From Calycina herbarum (lineage: Eukaryota > Ascomycota > Leotiomycetes > Helotiales > Pezizellaceae): a DNA stretch of 64,000 nt. Location of the stretch: assembly GCA_001414485.1 (NCBI GenBank), contig LLEY01000213.1, positions 27,143-91,142 of the forward strand. The letters are read 5' to 3'. Positions 23,470 to 35,972 of the stretch are shown here, in pieces. The notes under the pieces were generated by a model. That model was given only the letters and a program-made list of their open reading frames with translations, did no database searches and had not been told where the DNA came from. Made by a program: the position numbers and the translations under genes. Numbering within the stretch: the first letter of the stretch is position 1; each line of letters starts with the position of its first letter.

Positions 23470-26400
23470 TACTATAAGTGTAATAGTACTATACTAGAAC
23501 ACGAGGAAGACACTAGAGGCACTCGACGTAGCTCTAAATTATAAGAAAGAATACGATATCTTAGCGATTTAAGAGCTAGCGTGGAATAGCGCGAGAGACT
23601 CTCTAAGCTACTCTTTAAGCTCGAGATATAATATAATTTAGTTAGACGGGGTAGTAGTACTCTTTATATATAAAAGGTATTTAAAAGAAAGCTAGATATA
23701 TACTACTAGTAAGAACTAGGCAAGTATAACAATAGGTAAGAGAGCGAACGAAACAATAGTCTACTTAGTATATAACCTATAAGCCGGGCGAATACTAATC
23801 GAGGACATGCTTTAACAAGCGAGACTAAGGAGAGCGCTTATAGTAGGAGACCTAAACGCTTACTACCCTCTCTAGAATATCTATAGGAGATATAACTAGA
23901 ACGTAGACCTTACTCTTAAGCTTACTATACAGTAGGCGCTTAAGAGGAATATACTATATAGCGAGGTTACCTAGAGAAGAGAAGGCTCTTATAACTTAAT
24001 AATTAACTTAGCCTTCTCTACTAGAAACGTAGCTACTTAGTAGAGGACGCTAGACCTGCTAGGGTCTGACTATATAGCTTAACTTCTTATAATAGTAGCT
24101 AGAGAAGAAAGAGAGGCACTGTAGATACTCGGCTATAGCTAGAGGCTAATAGACGAAGTGTTAGTAAAGGTAGAGGCTAATTACCTTACGATACTAGTAA
24201 TCTAGAACGTATAGGAGCTTGAGAGAGTCGTTGAGAAGCTCGTAGAAGAGCTTTAACAAATAGCTCGAGCCTCGACGCCGCTTTAAAGGCTAGATAGAGG
24301 GAGAGCGCAACCCTAGTAGAATATAGAGGTTAAAGAGGCGTCGAACGAAGTAAGAAAGTGCGAAAGAACCTAGAGAGAGCTACGTACGAGAAGCTTAAGA
24401 AAACAGCTCGACGACGCTCTTTAAGAGCTCTAAATAATAAGTAGAAAGGCAAAGACGAAGAGCTAGAGAGGGGCACTTATAGAGGCAGTAAAAGACGACA
24501 GGAAACTATAGACACTCGAAAAGTAGACACGTCTTAAAGGACACGTAAAACCTGAAGCACTAGCACTACTAATACTTACCTCGCTTAGTAAGGTAAAAGG
24601 CGAGAACTACGAGGATAAGGCTCGTATCCTTATAGAGAAGTTCTTCCTAGAATTAATAGCCAACTACTCTAGTATTCTAAACAGGGAATAGAGCCTTAAG
24701 AGCTTCTACTAGGAGTACGAAGTAAGCTAGCGGGTAACTAAGAAATATATTAAGACAGCTATAAGATTAGCGCCGTAGAAAGCACTAGGGTTCGATATAC
24801 TTATAAACGGCTTTCTAAAAACGTATAATAAGCTACTTCGAGAGGTACTTATAGTAATAGTAGAAGCGAGCTTCTACTTATAACACTTCCTGTTCTACTT
24901 CTACTGTGTAAAAGTAGTAGTACTTAGAAAACTAGGTAAAACAATAGAGGAATAAGACAAAGTAGAGGCCTACCGGCTAATAGCGCTACTCTTAACTATA
25001 GGTAAGATCCTTAAGAAGGTAATAGCGTAGAGGCTTACGAAGCTCGCAGAAGACGCTATAATACTCCTAGGGATATAAATAGGTAACCAGAAGTATAGGA
25101 ATACAGAACTAGCGATTAGAATAGTAATAAAAGGAGTATATATAGCGTAGGAAAACAAGAGCTACGTATCCCTAGCTTAGTTAGATATAGTAGAGGTATT
25201 CGACAGAGTAGATTATACGTAGCTACTTTATACTCTAAGAGAGAAGAAAGTGTTATAGTAGGTAGTGACTTAGATAGGAAGCTTTCTCTTAAGACGTAAA
25301 GCTACGCTATTCTTTAATAGAAGGTTCGTAGACGAAAGAAGCCTAGGATAAGGAGTACTATAAGGATTAGTACTATCTCCGATACTGTTTATCCTTTTTA
25401 CCTTAATACTATACGATGACCTAGCGAGGATCGATAGACTAATCATAGTAGGCTTCGTAGACGATATAAACCTACTCGTAATATCAAAGAGTACAGCGGT
25501 AAACTATAGGATACTCGAGTTAGTCTAGGGAGTATATAACAAGTGAGTAAATAAGCGAGGGATAGCTTTTAACCTAGAAAAGATAGTACTTATATACTTT
25601 ATAAGAACGAGGGCCCTATAGAAAGAAACAGTGCAGTTCGGAGAGGTAAGGCTTATACTAGTCGAGTATATAAGGTTCCTTAGAGTTAAGCTCGATAGGA
25701 AACTAAACTAGAAAGCGTATAGAGAGAGGGTATAGAAGAAGCTTATAACGTAGACCTTTACGCTTACGAGGCTCGCTAGTAAGACGTAGGGCGTCGATTA
25801 CTACTATATAAGGTAAATATACACGGTAGTAATAAGAAGCGCAATTGCGTATAAAGCGTTAGCTTAGTACTACGTAACGCTAAAAGGAGAGAGCGTAAAG
25901 GGGATAGTAAGAAGCTTCTCTATATAACAATCGAAGTGTTTATAAGTAGTAATAGAAGTATATAAAGCTACTCCGATCTAGAGCCTAGAGATAGAGGCAG
26001 ACTACGCTCTAGTAGACCTCTACCTTAACCTTTAAGTAGCTGCTTTTAAAAAGAAATTCTAAACGTCTCAACTAGGAAAGCTGATCTAAGATACTTACGA
26101 GAATATAGCTACACGGCTAAGAAGAAGAAGGAGAAGACTGTCAAAGCTAGGAAAAGCGATACTATGCTCCTAGAGAGCGAGGTAAGTATAGGAAGAAGAG
26201 TAGAGAATAGAGAGAGTGGGTTTCAGATATAATACTACGCTTGCAGAGTAGTAGGAACGCCTAGAGGCTTAAAGAAAGAGAGCTCGAGAGAAGAACCTAA
26301 CACGGTATATAGAAGTGTTAGACGAGGCAGACCTAGTAAGCTAGGAGCTACGGAAAGTCTATAAAGGGCTCGCTAAGGCAAAGAGCTCGCTACTCGTCTA

Positions 26401-26985
26401 GGCAAGAATAGGGGTAATAGAGCTTAACGCCTTTCTCTTTATAAGAAGGGTACTAGGCTAGCTAATACTATAGTATACATACGCAGGCAGAAGGGAGACG
26501 GTGGAGCATCTAGTACTGTTCTGCTAAGACATCCTATAAGAGAGAGAAGCACTTATAAGAGTCCTTAGGAAGAGTATCGGAGACCTAAGAGAGCTTAGAG
26601 GAGCACTAGCGAATAGGAAGCTAGCGCCGAGAATCACTACCTAGCTGCTCAGGCTTAGAAGACTTCAGGAATATAGACTAGCGCTAGAATTGCTTAAAGA
26701 GGACAGAGAGAAAGGCGAGGAAGAGGCAAGAGAAAGGGAGGAAGAGGAAGAGAGAGCTAAGGCGCGTCGGAGAGTAAGACCCCGGCTCCGCCAGTTTTAA
26801 GAGAGCGCCTAGGCGCTCTCTATACTACTAATACACGCTTTAGCGGTTGAGCACTTTAACCCACCCCCTTAGTTTATTACCGGGTCGGAGAGAAGAGTTC
26901 TAAATAGACAGTAGTAGGAATTAAGAAAGAAGTATCGCACGCTTGTAAAGAAACTCAAGAGACGAAGAAGAATAGGCTAAAAGGT
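23470..26985 (+). pseudogene. LINE ORF2: endonuclease and reverse transcriptase
   Basis: Order: apurinic-type endonuclease (block GDLNAYYPLQ at about 23839-23868), linker, reverse transcriptase (KALGFDILINGFL; AQLDIVEVFDRVDY; LGQGVLQGLVLSPILF; FVDDINLLV at about 25456-25482, the catalytic FADD block with one change), then a C-terminal Cys/His motif (YAGRRETVEHLVLFCQ near 26480-26528). Reading TAG and TAA as the original Gln gives an almost continuous protein; very few frameshifts occur. This is unusually well preserved compared with the gypsy pol genes around it. Such proteins nick DNA and copy the LINE RNA in place. The C-terminus is arginine-rich and ends near 26985. Confidence 0.85.
26801..26820. 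repeat. Perfect 20 bp GC-rich palindrome in the LINE 3' region
   Basis: GAGAGCGCCTAGGCGCTCTC reads the same on both strands. It lies just after the arginine-rich tail of ORF2, in a GC-rich patch of the AT-rich island. It could fold as an RNA hairpin recognised by the LINE reverse transcriptase, by analogy with 3' stem-loops of other LINEs (inference). Confidence 0.85.
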
Positions 26986-27078
26986 ATTATAAACTAGAAC
27001 AGAAGATGTACTACTTACTCTTAGAGCTCGGCCTACAGCCTACGTAGCGTAAGAATAATAATAATAGAATATAATATA

Positions 27079-27282
27079 GATGTTATTTTAGGTTTTAGAA
27101 AAGCTAGATAGCTTCCGGACTTACTATTATTTAAACCTCTTATAAATAGCTGCCTTCTCTCTATTAGAAAAGACTAATTTAGTCTTTTCCTTTATATTAG
27201 AACCTAGTATTCGGATATGTTATTCTATTAAACGTACTTCTATATACCTCTTTTATAGTAGTATCTGTTTTATACTATTATA
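27079..27282 (+). repeat. 5' LTR of family 2, second part
   Basis: 204 bp continuing the LTR after the LINE; matches 37283-37486 with mainly transition differences. Together with 15189-15259 it makes 275 bp. Confidence 0.9.
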
Positions 27283-30200
27283 TTAAAAGACTAAATTCGA
27301 CTCCGCCGAGGACGGCCTATTATAATATCTTACTCGAGTACGCTAGTATACCTACTTCGAATTCGATTTAGCTTAGATTCGGATTAGTATATTAATAACC
27401 TTAAATAGCTAGGTAATTAGAAACTACCTAGACGGCTAGTAATACCAGAGTTTAGTATTTAAATAGTTAGCTAGTAAAATCGTAGACGGTTCCTACGTTA
27501 ATAGAAGTAGACTATGCTAAGTACTTCTAAGACTCCTAATAACTCTCTCTATATAAGGATTACTATATAAGATATAGATAGTCGACGATATATAGTTATC
27601 TAGAAAGCTCTCGAATCTACCTCTTAACCTCTCTAAACAGTATACGATATACTAGAATAAGAAGAGACCCTAGGTCTCTCTAAAGCTCCGCTTAAGAGCG
27701 TTAAGTAACCTACTAGAGAAACTAGTAAGCCTCTATCTAAAAGGTCTACAAATCGCACTTATATACCTAAAAACAAAAGGTCCTAGAAAGGAAAGAGCTC
27801 TGCTTAAAACTCTAGAGACAACCGAGACTTTTCTAATATAGACGAGATATAGAGTATAGTATAAGACTTAGAAGAAAAACTTTAAGACAACAACGATTGG
27901 TTTATATAGTTAGAATTAATTATAAGCGAACTTAGGAATTAAATCAAAGACTCTTAACCTTAACGATTCTAATCTGAGAATAACTCTTCTTCTCTTCTAA
28001 GTCCTATACTAGACCTCTTTCGCTTAAGAGATCCTGTCTCTAATACCTTCTCTCGACGGTAGACTACTCTACTCGACTCTAAAGATAGTCTAAATCCTAT
28101 CTAACCTACGAAAAGCAAGATTATAGAAAAGATTAAACTCTTAGATAATAGTATATTATCTATATACTGATAATAGAAGATATTAGTATATAATAGACTA
28201 CTAGTAAATGCCGATTATTATAATATAAGCCTAACTCGAAAGGCTCTTATATAGAGAACAACTATAGGACTCGCTAAGAACTACCTTAAGCCTAGATATA
28301 AGTCTAAATCGATTTATATTACTTTCTACGATTATTAAGATATAATTAAACTTTTAGATTTATATTTCTTAACTAGATATAAGACAAAGGATATATAGAA
28401 CGCCTTCTAGGCCTTATAGATAAGTAGAAAGGATTATACTAGAGAAACGTTTACTAACTTCAGAGGTCGCTTTTTAAGTATAGCTATACTTAGAGAGATA
28501 CTAGAGTTAAAACAGTTCTTTTATATATAGGAAAAGATTATAACACAGCTACGAAACTCAGCCGCTGTACTTAAGAGACGTTAGAACTATAACTTTGTTA
28601 AAATAGTAGTAGATCTTCTAGCCCTAGATAAGGAAAAACGCTAAAACGCTAAGTTATATATAGCTAATACAACTAAGCTAGTCGATATAACTACTTTAGT
28701 TAAAAAGACTACCTTTTAACTCTTATCTAGTATAATACTAAAACCCTCTCTACTTATATAAGGATCCTTCTCTACTGTTTAAACCACTTTCTAAACTTTT
28801 AAACCTATCTTAACTCCTAAATACTAAAAGACTACAAATCGAGTCCTAGCTAGTATAACGTATTACTACTATAGTAAGCCCGGATATTATAAACCCGATT
28901 ACTCTTAGCTACCTAGTATTAAAGAGATAGTCTAGGAAGTAGACGAAGATAATATATAAGTCTCTATAGAGTACCTCGATTCAGACCTAGATTAGAGAGA
29001 AAACGAGGCAGCTTAGATAAAGACTCCTTTCTAGGCTTACGTAAATATAATCTATTAAACCTTAATCTTTCTAGCCTTATAAGAGGAAACTAATTCCTTA
29101 TAGATACGACTCTTAGTATATATAGATATAGTATTAAGTTACAAGCTTTAATAGATATAGAAGTAAACGGTTTTCTATTCTTAAATTAATCTTTAGCTCT
29201 ATAACTAGCCTAATTACTAGGATTATAGATTTAAAATTTACTATACTCGGTACCTGTTTATAGATATAACAGTAGTATTAAGAGTAAGGTAACGTAGTTT
29301 ATATAACTATATCTAAACTTAGATAGACGTCGTATCTATAACTACCTCTTTATTATCCTAGATCTTAGATAATAGGACTTAATTATTAGAAATAAATAGT
29401 TAAAACACTTTAAAATTCTTCTTAACTCTACTAGGAATTAACTTATTTAGCTAGCCGAAACTCTACTAACTCCTTACTTCGGAAAGAAGATCTTACTTTT
29501 TTTAACTTCTAGCTAGATCTAAAAGCCTTATTTAAATATATAGTCAGATACGAATCAAAGGGATTACACTCTCTATTAAGACGAAAAACAACGGAAGAAG
29601 AGTAAACTCTTAGCTAAGTTATTACTATTATCTACGACTCTAACTCCTAATCTTTCTACCTCTAACTCTAGTCCGAATCCCCTCTAATCTATAAGTATAG
29701 CCTAGATAGATTAGACTATATACTTATTTATTAGTAAGATAAGTGTAAATACTTTATATTTTAATATAAAATAACCTAATACCGAGTTATTTATAACTAA
29801 TATCTACGAATTAGATTAGATTATCAAAGAGAAGTTAGCTCTATCTATAGACGACGCTAAGACTATAGATCTAATACAGTTCTAACTCTCTAAATATTAT
29901 TCCTTATACTAAGATATATTCTTAAAAGCAGCCTTAGACAAACTTCCTTCTTATTATAAATATAATTATAAAATCATCTTAAACGAACTACTTTCTACCT
30001 CCTACTCCCCGCTATATCGATAGTTAACTATAGAGTTATAAGCGACGAAAGAGTACCTTATTAATAATTTAAATAAAGGATTTATTATTAATAGTAATAG
30101 TCCTTTCGCCTTACTAGTACTCTTTATTAAAAAGCTTAATAGTAATAAGCTACAGTTCTATATCGATTATTAGAAGCTTAATACTCTTATCTAAAACGAC

Positions 30201-32359
30201 CTCTACCCGATTCCTCGTATCGACAAACTCCTTTTAAGAATAAGAAAAGCTAAGATCTTTACTAAGTTAGATATATAACAAGTCTTCTACTATATCTAAA
30301 TAGACTCTAACTTAGAAGAGATAACCACGTTTAAGTCTAGGTATAGAATATATAAATATAAGGTCCTTTCTTTTAGACTCTATAATAGACCGCTATCTAC
30401 TAACGTTATATAAACGACGTCTTAATCGAATATCTAGATAACTTCTATATTACTTACTTAGACGATATATTAATTTATTTAAATAATATCGAAGAATATA
30501 AGAAATAAGTTAGAAAGGTTCTAAGTCGGCTCTAAAAAGCAGAACTCTAAGTAGATATTAAGAAAAGTAAATTTAGTATTACTCGAGTTAAATATCTTAG
30601 CTATATATTAACTATAAAAGAACTCGAAGTAGACTCTAAGAAAGTAGAACCTCTATATAACTAGGCCTAACCTAGTACTATAACAGGTATAAAGTCCTAC
30701 CTAGGCTTTTATAGTTTCTATAGATAATTTATTAAGAACTTTAGTAAAATCGTAAAACCTCTAATTACTATAACACGCTCTTTAAAGCTGTTTTAGTAGA
30801 CACTCGAATATAAGAAAGCCTTTAAAGAATTATAGACCTAGCTACTCTTAGTTTAAGCTTTATACTACTTCGACTCTAAACTTAATACAAAGCTAGAGAT
30901 AGACTCTTCTAATAGAGTAATAGCTAGTATATTCTCCTAATAATATAGTAATTAGTAGTATCTTATAGGTTTTTACTCCTACGTTCTAGTTAGCTATAAA
31001 GTAAATTAGGAAATCTATAATAAGGAATTATTTATAATTATTAAAGTATTTAAGAAATAGCAGCCTAAACTTATATTATATCAGAGCTATATTAACATAT
31101 ACTTAGACTATAGATCCTTAGAATACTTTATAATAACTAAGCTACTTATAGCTAAGTAAGTATAATAGATAGAATTCCTATCTAACTTTAATTTCCAGAT
31201 CTAATTTATATCTAGAATAGTAAATCAAAAGGCAAATATCCTAATTAGACATAAGTAAGATATTAAAATACAGGATTAAGTTAAGTTAAATAGCCGCTTA
31301 TATACTCTTTTCAGATCTATTAGATTAGATCTTTTTATAAAAACAAGTAATATCTATTAGTATAATTCAGCTAGATATTATACTAGAATCTAGGTTAGAC
31401 CTAATTTAGAGGCTAAAGGCAGATAATATATAATCCTTCTAGAAAGAGCGTAGCTAGCTTAAGAACAGTTATACTATCTCGCTAGACAATTTACTCCTAT
31501 TTAGAAGACGGCTTTATATCTAAAGAAATACTAAACTCTATATAAATCTAATCTAAGAAGTCTATAACTAAGTATCTAGTACTTACCTAAGTATCTAAAA
31601 GATATACTAGTTATTAGCTCTCGCCTACTACTAGATCGGTATAGGTTTAGACTATAAAGTATATATAGCTAACTACTAAGCGTATAGATACTCTTATTCT
31701 TAATAGACTAAATAGTAAGGGTTTCTTCACCTACTACCAGTTCCTAATTACCTAATATAGTATTTATATATAGATTTTAAGTCCTTTCTAAAAGATAAAC
31801 ATAGATATAATACTATAACGTAATCTATCACCGAGCTGCGTATATTACCGAGCTACGTACTTTTACCGAATTTACTACTCTACTACTTTAACACGCGTTT
31901 TCTTCTTCTATAATACAAGTCTAAACTTAAGAAGTACGAATTAGATTAGCTATTAAAGCTATTTAAATATCTAAACGAAAATTAAGTTATAGAAACGCTG
32001 TAAAAATCTATAAAGTTTCTAAATCTACTCTTCGTCTTAGAATAAACGGCCGACCTTCTTATAGCGATACTAAACCTAATTGTTTAAAGCTGACGAAATT
32101 AGAGAAGGAAATAATTATTCGATATATATTTAATCGAGATTCTAGAGGGTTTTCGCCTTAGCTAGTTAATATAGAAGATATAGCGAATTACCTTCTCGAG
32201 GTATATAGAGTAAAATACGTTAGAAAGCGCTAGGTAGAACGATTCGTAGTTCGACGACTAGAGCTAAAGACGCGTTTTAATCGTGTTTACGACTTTTAAA
32301 GAGCCTTATACGAAGATCCTAAGTTAATTAGCGCGTGGTTTCGACTAGTAAAGAATATA

Positions 32360-34186
32360 ACGTATTTCCCGAGTAAGCCGATCACCCGGGTAAGCTGATT
32401 ACTAAAACACTAAAACGCGACACTTAACTTAAAATTAAAATACTACTACTTAATTAAGCCTAACCCTCTAATAAAGAGGGTTGTATTCTTTTAGCTGTCT
32501 AAGCCTTTAATTCAGGTTATTTTAAGAGTATACGAGCTTGTGTTAAAGCTTATAACGTGCCTTATATAACCCTCTACAACCGAATATACGGAATCCCTTC
32601 GCGACGCGATACTTCTTCTAATACTTAAAGACTTACCTTCGAAGAAGAGCGAGCTATTATACGATATATTCTCGACCTAGACTTACGTAGATTCCTACCT
32701 CGGCTAGTAGCTGTTCGAGAAATAGTAGACCTTCTTCTCTCTAAATACGACGCGCCTCTAGTAGGTAAGAATTAGACTTCTACCTTTATTAAACGTTATA
32801 TAGAGATTAAAACGAAATTTAGCTGTAAGTACGATTATAAAAAAGCTTAGTACGAAGACCTTATAGTTCTTAGAGACTGGTTTAGGCTTATATGAAATAT
32901 AATTACTAAATATAAGGTTATAGAGAAGGATATATATAACTTCGACGAAGCTAGGTTTCTTATAAGAGTTATTATAACTGCTAAAGTTGTTATAAGCTTA
33001 GAGTTAAGGAATCGTCTAAAGACTGCTTAGCTAGGAAATAGAGAGTGGGTTTCGATTATATAGGGTATAAACTTATATAGTTAGGCACTTCCTCTGTTTA
33101 TTATTTTCAAGGGATAGCACTACCTCTTAGCTTAGTATAAGGAGTTAGGTCTTCTATAAGATTAGGTAATTATACTAAGTAAGAATAGATAGACGATAAA
33201 CGAGATTAGATTTAAGTAGATTTAGTACTTTAATAAACATATAAAAGGTTATATAGTTAGGTGATATAGACTCCTTGTTCTTAATAGCTACGAGTTATAT
33301 ATTTTAGTTTAATTTTAGTAATACTATTAAGATAATAATATTATTACTCTCTATATACTACTATACTTATCTTACATCTTTCAGCCTCTTAACGTTGGCT
33401 GTTTTAGCTCTCTAAAGGTATTATATAGTAAGTAGATTAAGAATCTCGTTTAAGTTAGAATCTAGTATATTACTAAGCTTAAGTTCCTTCTTATATTTAA
33501 AAAGGCATTTAAAGCTACATTTATAGAGCAGAATATTAAGAGTAGATTCTAAGTAACTAGCTTAGTTCTATATAATCCTAAGAACGTGCTTTCTTACCTT
33601 AATCTAAGGCTAAAGATACTAACTCCACCCTCTATAAACGAGCTAAACTAGACCCCAAAGACGCTACAGAACGTAATAGAGCTTAGATTCTAGACTATAT
33701 ATCTTAAAAACCATATTATACGATACTAAGATAGCTCTCTAATATTAATTAACAAGGTATTTGATCGGCTTACTAAGGGAGCTCAAATTATAATATACGG
33801 AGCTACTCTTATAAGAGCTGAAATTAAGATATTATAAGAGGCAAATCAGCTTAAAAAGAGAAGGGAGAGAAAGCGAAAGAGGCGTATTTACTAAGGTGGA
33901 AGTCTTATAGTTAAGGAAGGCAAGGAAATTATTTAAAGTATTCAAACTTAGCAGAAAGAGAGTAGTAATAATATACAGCGCCAGCGCTTAGAAGGTAAGC
34001 GGCGACGTTGTAGTTTATATAATCAGGTTAGATATAATACTCGTATATACGAGGCACCTTAGGAATCGATTAATATAAGTAGCTAGAGGTTTTTTAATAG
34101 TGTTGTTATAATATATTTAAAGTTGTAGTATTATCGCGTTTTAGTAATCGGCTTACCCGGGTGATCGGCTTACCCGGGAAATACGT
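32360..34186 (+). mobile_element. Pogo-type DNA transposon B, copy 2 (1827 bp)
   Basis: Same ends and length as copy 1 (11710-13536), opposite orientation, flanked by TA (32358-32359 and 34187-34188). Inserted in the transposase gene of element A; taking it out rejoins VKNI to AKYSIVDSD in frame. Confidence 0.95.
32460..34120 (+). pseudogene. Element B transposase, nearly full length but RIP-damaged
   Basis: A pogo/Tan1-type transposase can be followed end to end: psq-like HTH (GYFKSIRACVKAYNVPY), CENP-B-like binding domain (EEERAIIRYILDLDLRRF; FIKRYIEIKTKFSCKYDY), first catalytic block YNFDEARFL, GNREWVSIIQGIN, a second catalytic block around LNSYELYIL and a third LSYIFQPLNVGCF in which the expected Asp reads Asn. 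A basic C-terminal tail follows (LKKRRERKRKRRIYQGG) and ends in a decayed knuckle. Numerous TAA/TAG codons replace Gln. The order and spacing fit a complete ~540 aa enzyme before decay. Confidence 0.85.
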
Positions 34187-35972
34187 TATAAGCGAAATAT
34201 AGTATAGTAGATAGCGATTTCTATAACTTCGACGAGACCGGCTTTATAATAAGTTAAATCTGTCTTAGAATAGTTGTTACTTATACTAATCAACGTAGTA
34301 AGAGTAAGGCAGTTTAACTAGGTAATCGAGAATAGGCGATAGTAAGATATAGAGCGTTTAGCTTATAAATTAACTCTTGTTAATACCGAGCTACGTATAC
34401 TTCGAGCGGTAAATAAGGTACTTTCTAAGCGTTGTAGAGCTAAAAAGAATCGTATCTATTAAGGAGGTATACTTACTATAGAGGATATATACGATATTAT
34501 AGCTTAAGACGAAGTAAATAAGCAGATACGACGTAATAAGCGCTTTAGAAGAGTAAATCGTAAGGAAGGGATTTCGACTATATAACGTTATAGTACTTAC
34601 GGAAAGACTGGTTATAATACGCGAACTTGTTAAGAACTTATAGATATATCTAGCTTATTAGAATCTAAAGAGTAATAAGTTTTATCTATTATTATAGTTG
34701 ATTTATTATATTTTAAAGTAGTAGAAGTCGGTAAAAGTACGTAGCTCGGTAATATACGTAGCTCGGTAATAGATTACGTTACTAGTATTTATTAACCGTC
34801 TTAGAAAGGATTCGGTATCTATTCTCTACTATTCTACGACCGACGCTAGAGGATTAGCTTAACTTTTTATATAGTAGATCTATTGTTTTAGACACTATTC
34901 TAAATCGATTACGTCTAATAGAGGACCTTAATTCGTCTTAGCTTTTTAAACGGAATTCTATTATATTATTAGTATTAAGCTTAAGCTCTCTATAGCTTAC
35001 TATAAATAAATAGATAGTTAGATAGAGATTATAAACTAATATATCGATTAGAGGCTAAGGCCTTTTATAACCTACTACTAGGATAATTAGAGCGAGTTAA
35101 TCTCTCTAATAGACTAAGTATAAATAACTCTTTTATACTTCTTAATTAGTATAACCTCTTATTAGCTTAAGTTTAGACTCGATTCGAGAATCTTATAAAA
35201 CTAGAATACCTTAAAGATTTCTATTTCTTAGGAACGATTAAATTATAATAAAGTAGCTAAAATAGCTTAATATATATACTCGGCCTAGAACGTAGCTAAA
35301 GATAATATAACCAAAGCCTAGTAGAGAATATAAGATAGTACGAATTAATACTAAAGAGCTATTAACTAGGATATTAGTAATAAAGTCTACTTATTAATAA
35401 GGAACCTTAAGATAAATCGACCTAGCTGAAAGCTAGCTAAGTAGTAGACAGGACCTTTTAAGATACTAGAACGTATAGAATACTCTTATAAGCTAAAGCT
35501 TCTAGAAGGATTATTAATTTATAACGTTTTCGCTATAAACGTACTATCTAAGGACCTAAATACCTCTCTACCTAGATAGGAAGCCTTAGAGCCACTCTTA
35601 GAGATTATTCAGAGTATATAAGAATAGGAAGTTTAAGAGATTCTCGCTAGTAGACTTTTTAGAAGATAACTATAATATTAAGTAAATTAGGTTAGCTACG
35701 ATTTAGACTCTATCTAGTATCCTACCGACAATTTTCAAGGTTTACTATATCGATTAAGAGACTTCTACGTTAAATACCTAGAGTAACTAGAACTACTCTA
35801 ACTCCTCTCTAAATAGATACGTATATAAGAAACAGATAAGAACGAGTAAAGAATTTATTATTTAACTAAACAACTCTTAAAAATATCTACTAATCCTAGT
35901 TACTCCTAAGTAACTTAAAATCGACAAAGTAGAAGAATAAGAAGATAATACTAAGTTACTACTAAATAGGAT

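Larger units (their letters stand above)
15395..23480 (+). pseudogene. LINE ORF1 (gag-like), split by an LTR element
   Basis: The first part runs from about 15395 to 16506: a Ser-rich start (SSNRSSGSSRIE), a helical and basic middle, then the beginning of a cysteine-rich nucleic-acid-binding region (YTCKKYEGGKEECPSKKDP). The second part starts at 23110. With the LTR element and one TTATA removed the frame reads AKYRNYRGEYPVFAKEC straight through the junction, which restores the zinc-knuckle region. It ends near 23450-23480. Stops are nearly all TAG or TAA in place of Gln. ORF1 proteins of this type bind LINE RNA. Confidence 0.8.
15260..27062 (+). mobile_element. Tad-like LINE (non-LTR retrotransposon), itself interrupted
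   Basis: Inserted in the 5' LTR of family 2. A 16 bp duplication flanks it: AATAGAATACGATATA at 15244-15259 and AATAGAATATAATATA at 27063-27078, differing only by transitions. It has an ORF1 with zinc knuckles, an ORF2 with endonuclease and reverse transcriptase, and a 3' tail of TAA repeats (about 27051-27062). A family-1 gypsy element (16507-23104) sits inside ORF1. Without that insertion the LINE is about 5.2 kb. Confidence 0.88.
31920..34680 (+). pseudogene. Element A transposase fragment (Tan1/pogo type), split and deleted
   Basis: The N-terminal HTH and CENP-B-like region (SKLKKYELD, VSKSTLRLRINGRPSYSD, RYIFNRDSRGFSP, LELKTRFNRVYDF, ISAWFRLVKN) runs to 32359, where element B is inserted. 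After B the frame continues with KYSIVDSDFYNFDETGF, the first catalytic Asp block. Soon after GNRE the DDE core is missing. A C-terminal basic tail (RAKKNRIY, YGKTGYNARTCQE) then follows. The core deletion means this copy could only have moved with help from another transposase. Confidence 0.85.
31818..34779 (+). mobile_element. Pogo-type DNA transposon A (internally deleted), hosting element B
   Basis: Ends ACGTAATCTATCACCGAGC on the left and, reverse-complemented, ACGTAATCTATTACCGAGC on the right, with TA on both sides (31816-31817 and 34780-34781). Each terminus has two copies of ACCGAGCT(A/G)CGTA. Without the nested B element it is about 1.13 kb, too short for a full transposase. It is inserted in the integrase of gypsy family 2. 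Confidence 0.92.
27590..35640 (+). pseudogene. Family 2 gag-pol, degenerate
   Basis: Plus strand. Gag ends with a decayed zinc knuckle (YYYYSKPGYYKPDY, about 28860-28905; Cys codons became Tyr). Protease-like sequence follows near 29130. Reverse transcriptase spans about 30000-30700, with FYIDYQKLN and TYLDDILIYL (30452-30481). Then come RNase H (about 30840-31200) and integrase, which starts with a HHCC-type region and is split by pogo element A at 31817. The integrase frame resumes at 34782 as LVFINRLRKDSVSI and continues to a chromodomain-like or tail region near 35640. Joining 31817 to 34782 restores the frame exactly. Stops are TAA/TAG in place of Gln. Confidence 0.8.

Noticed and set aside
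23470..26985. Possible alternative genetic code (TAA/TAG read as glutamine) in the LINE frame
   Set aside because: Host genes in the window use TAA/TAG as normal stops, and the same change affects all transposons in the AT-rich block together with TGG-to-TAG and Cys-to-Tyr changes. RIP explains it.
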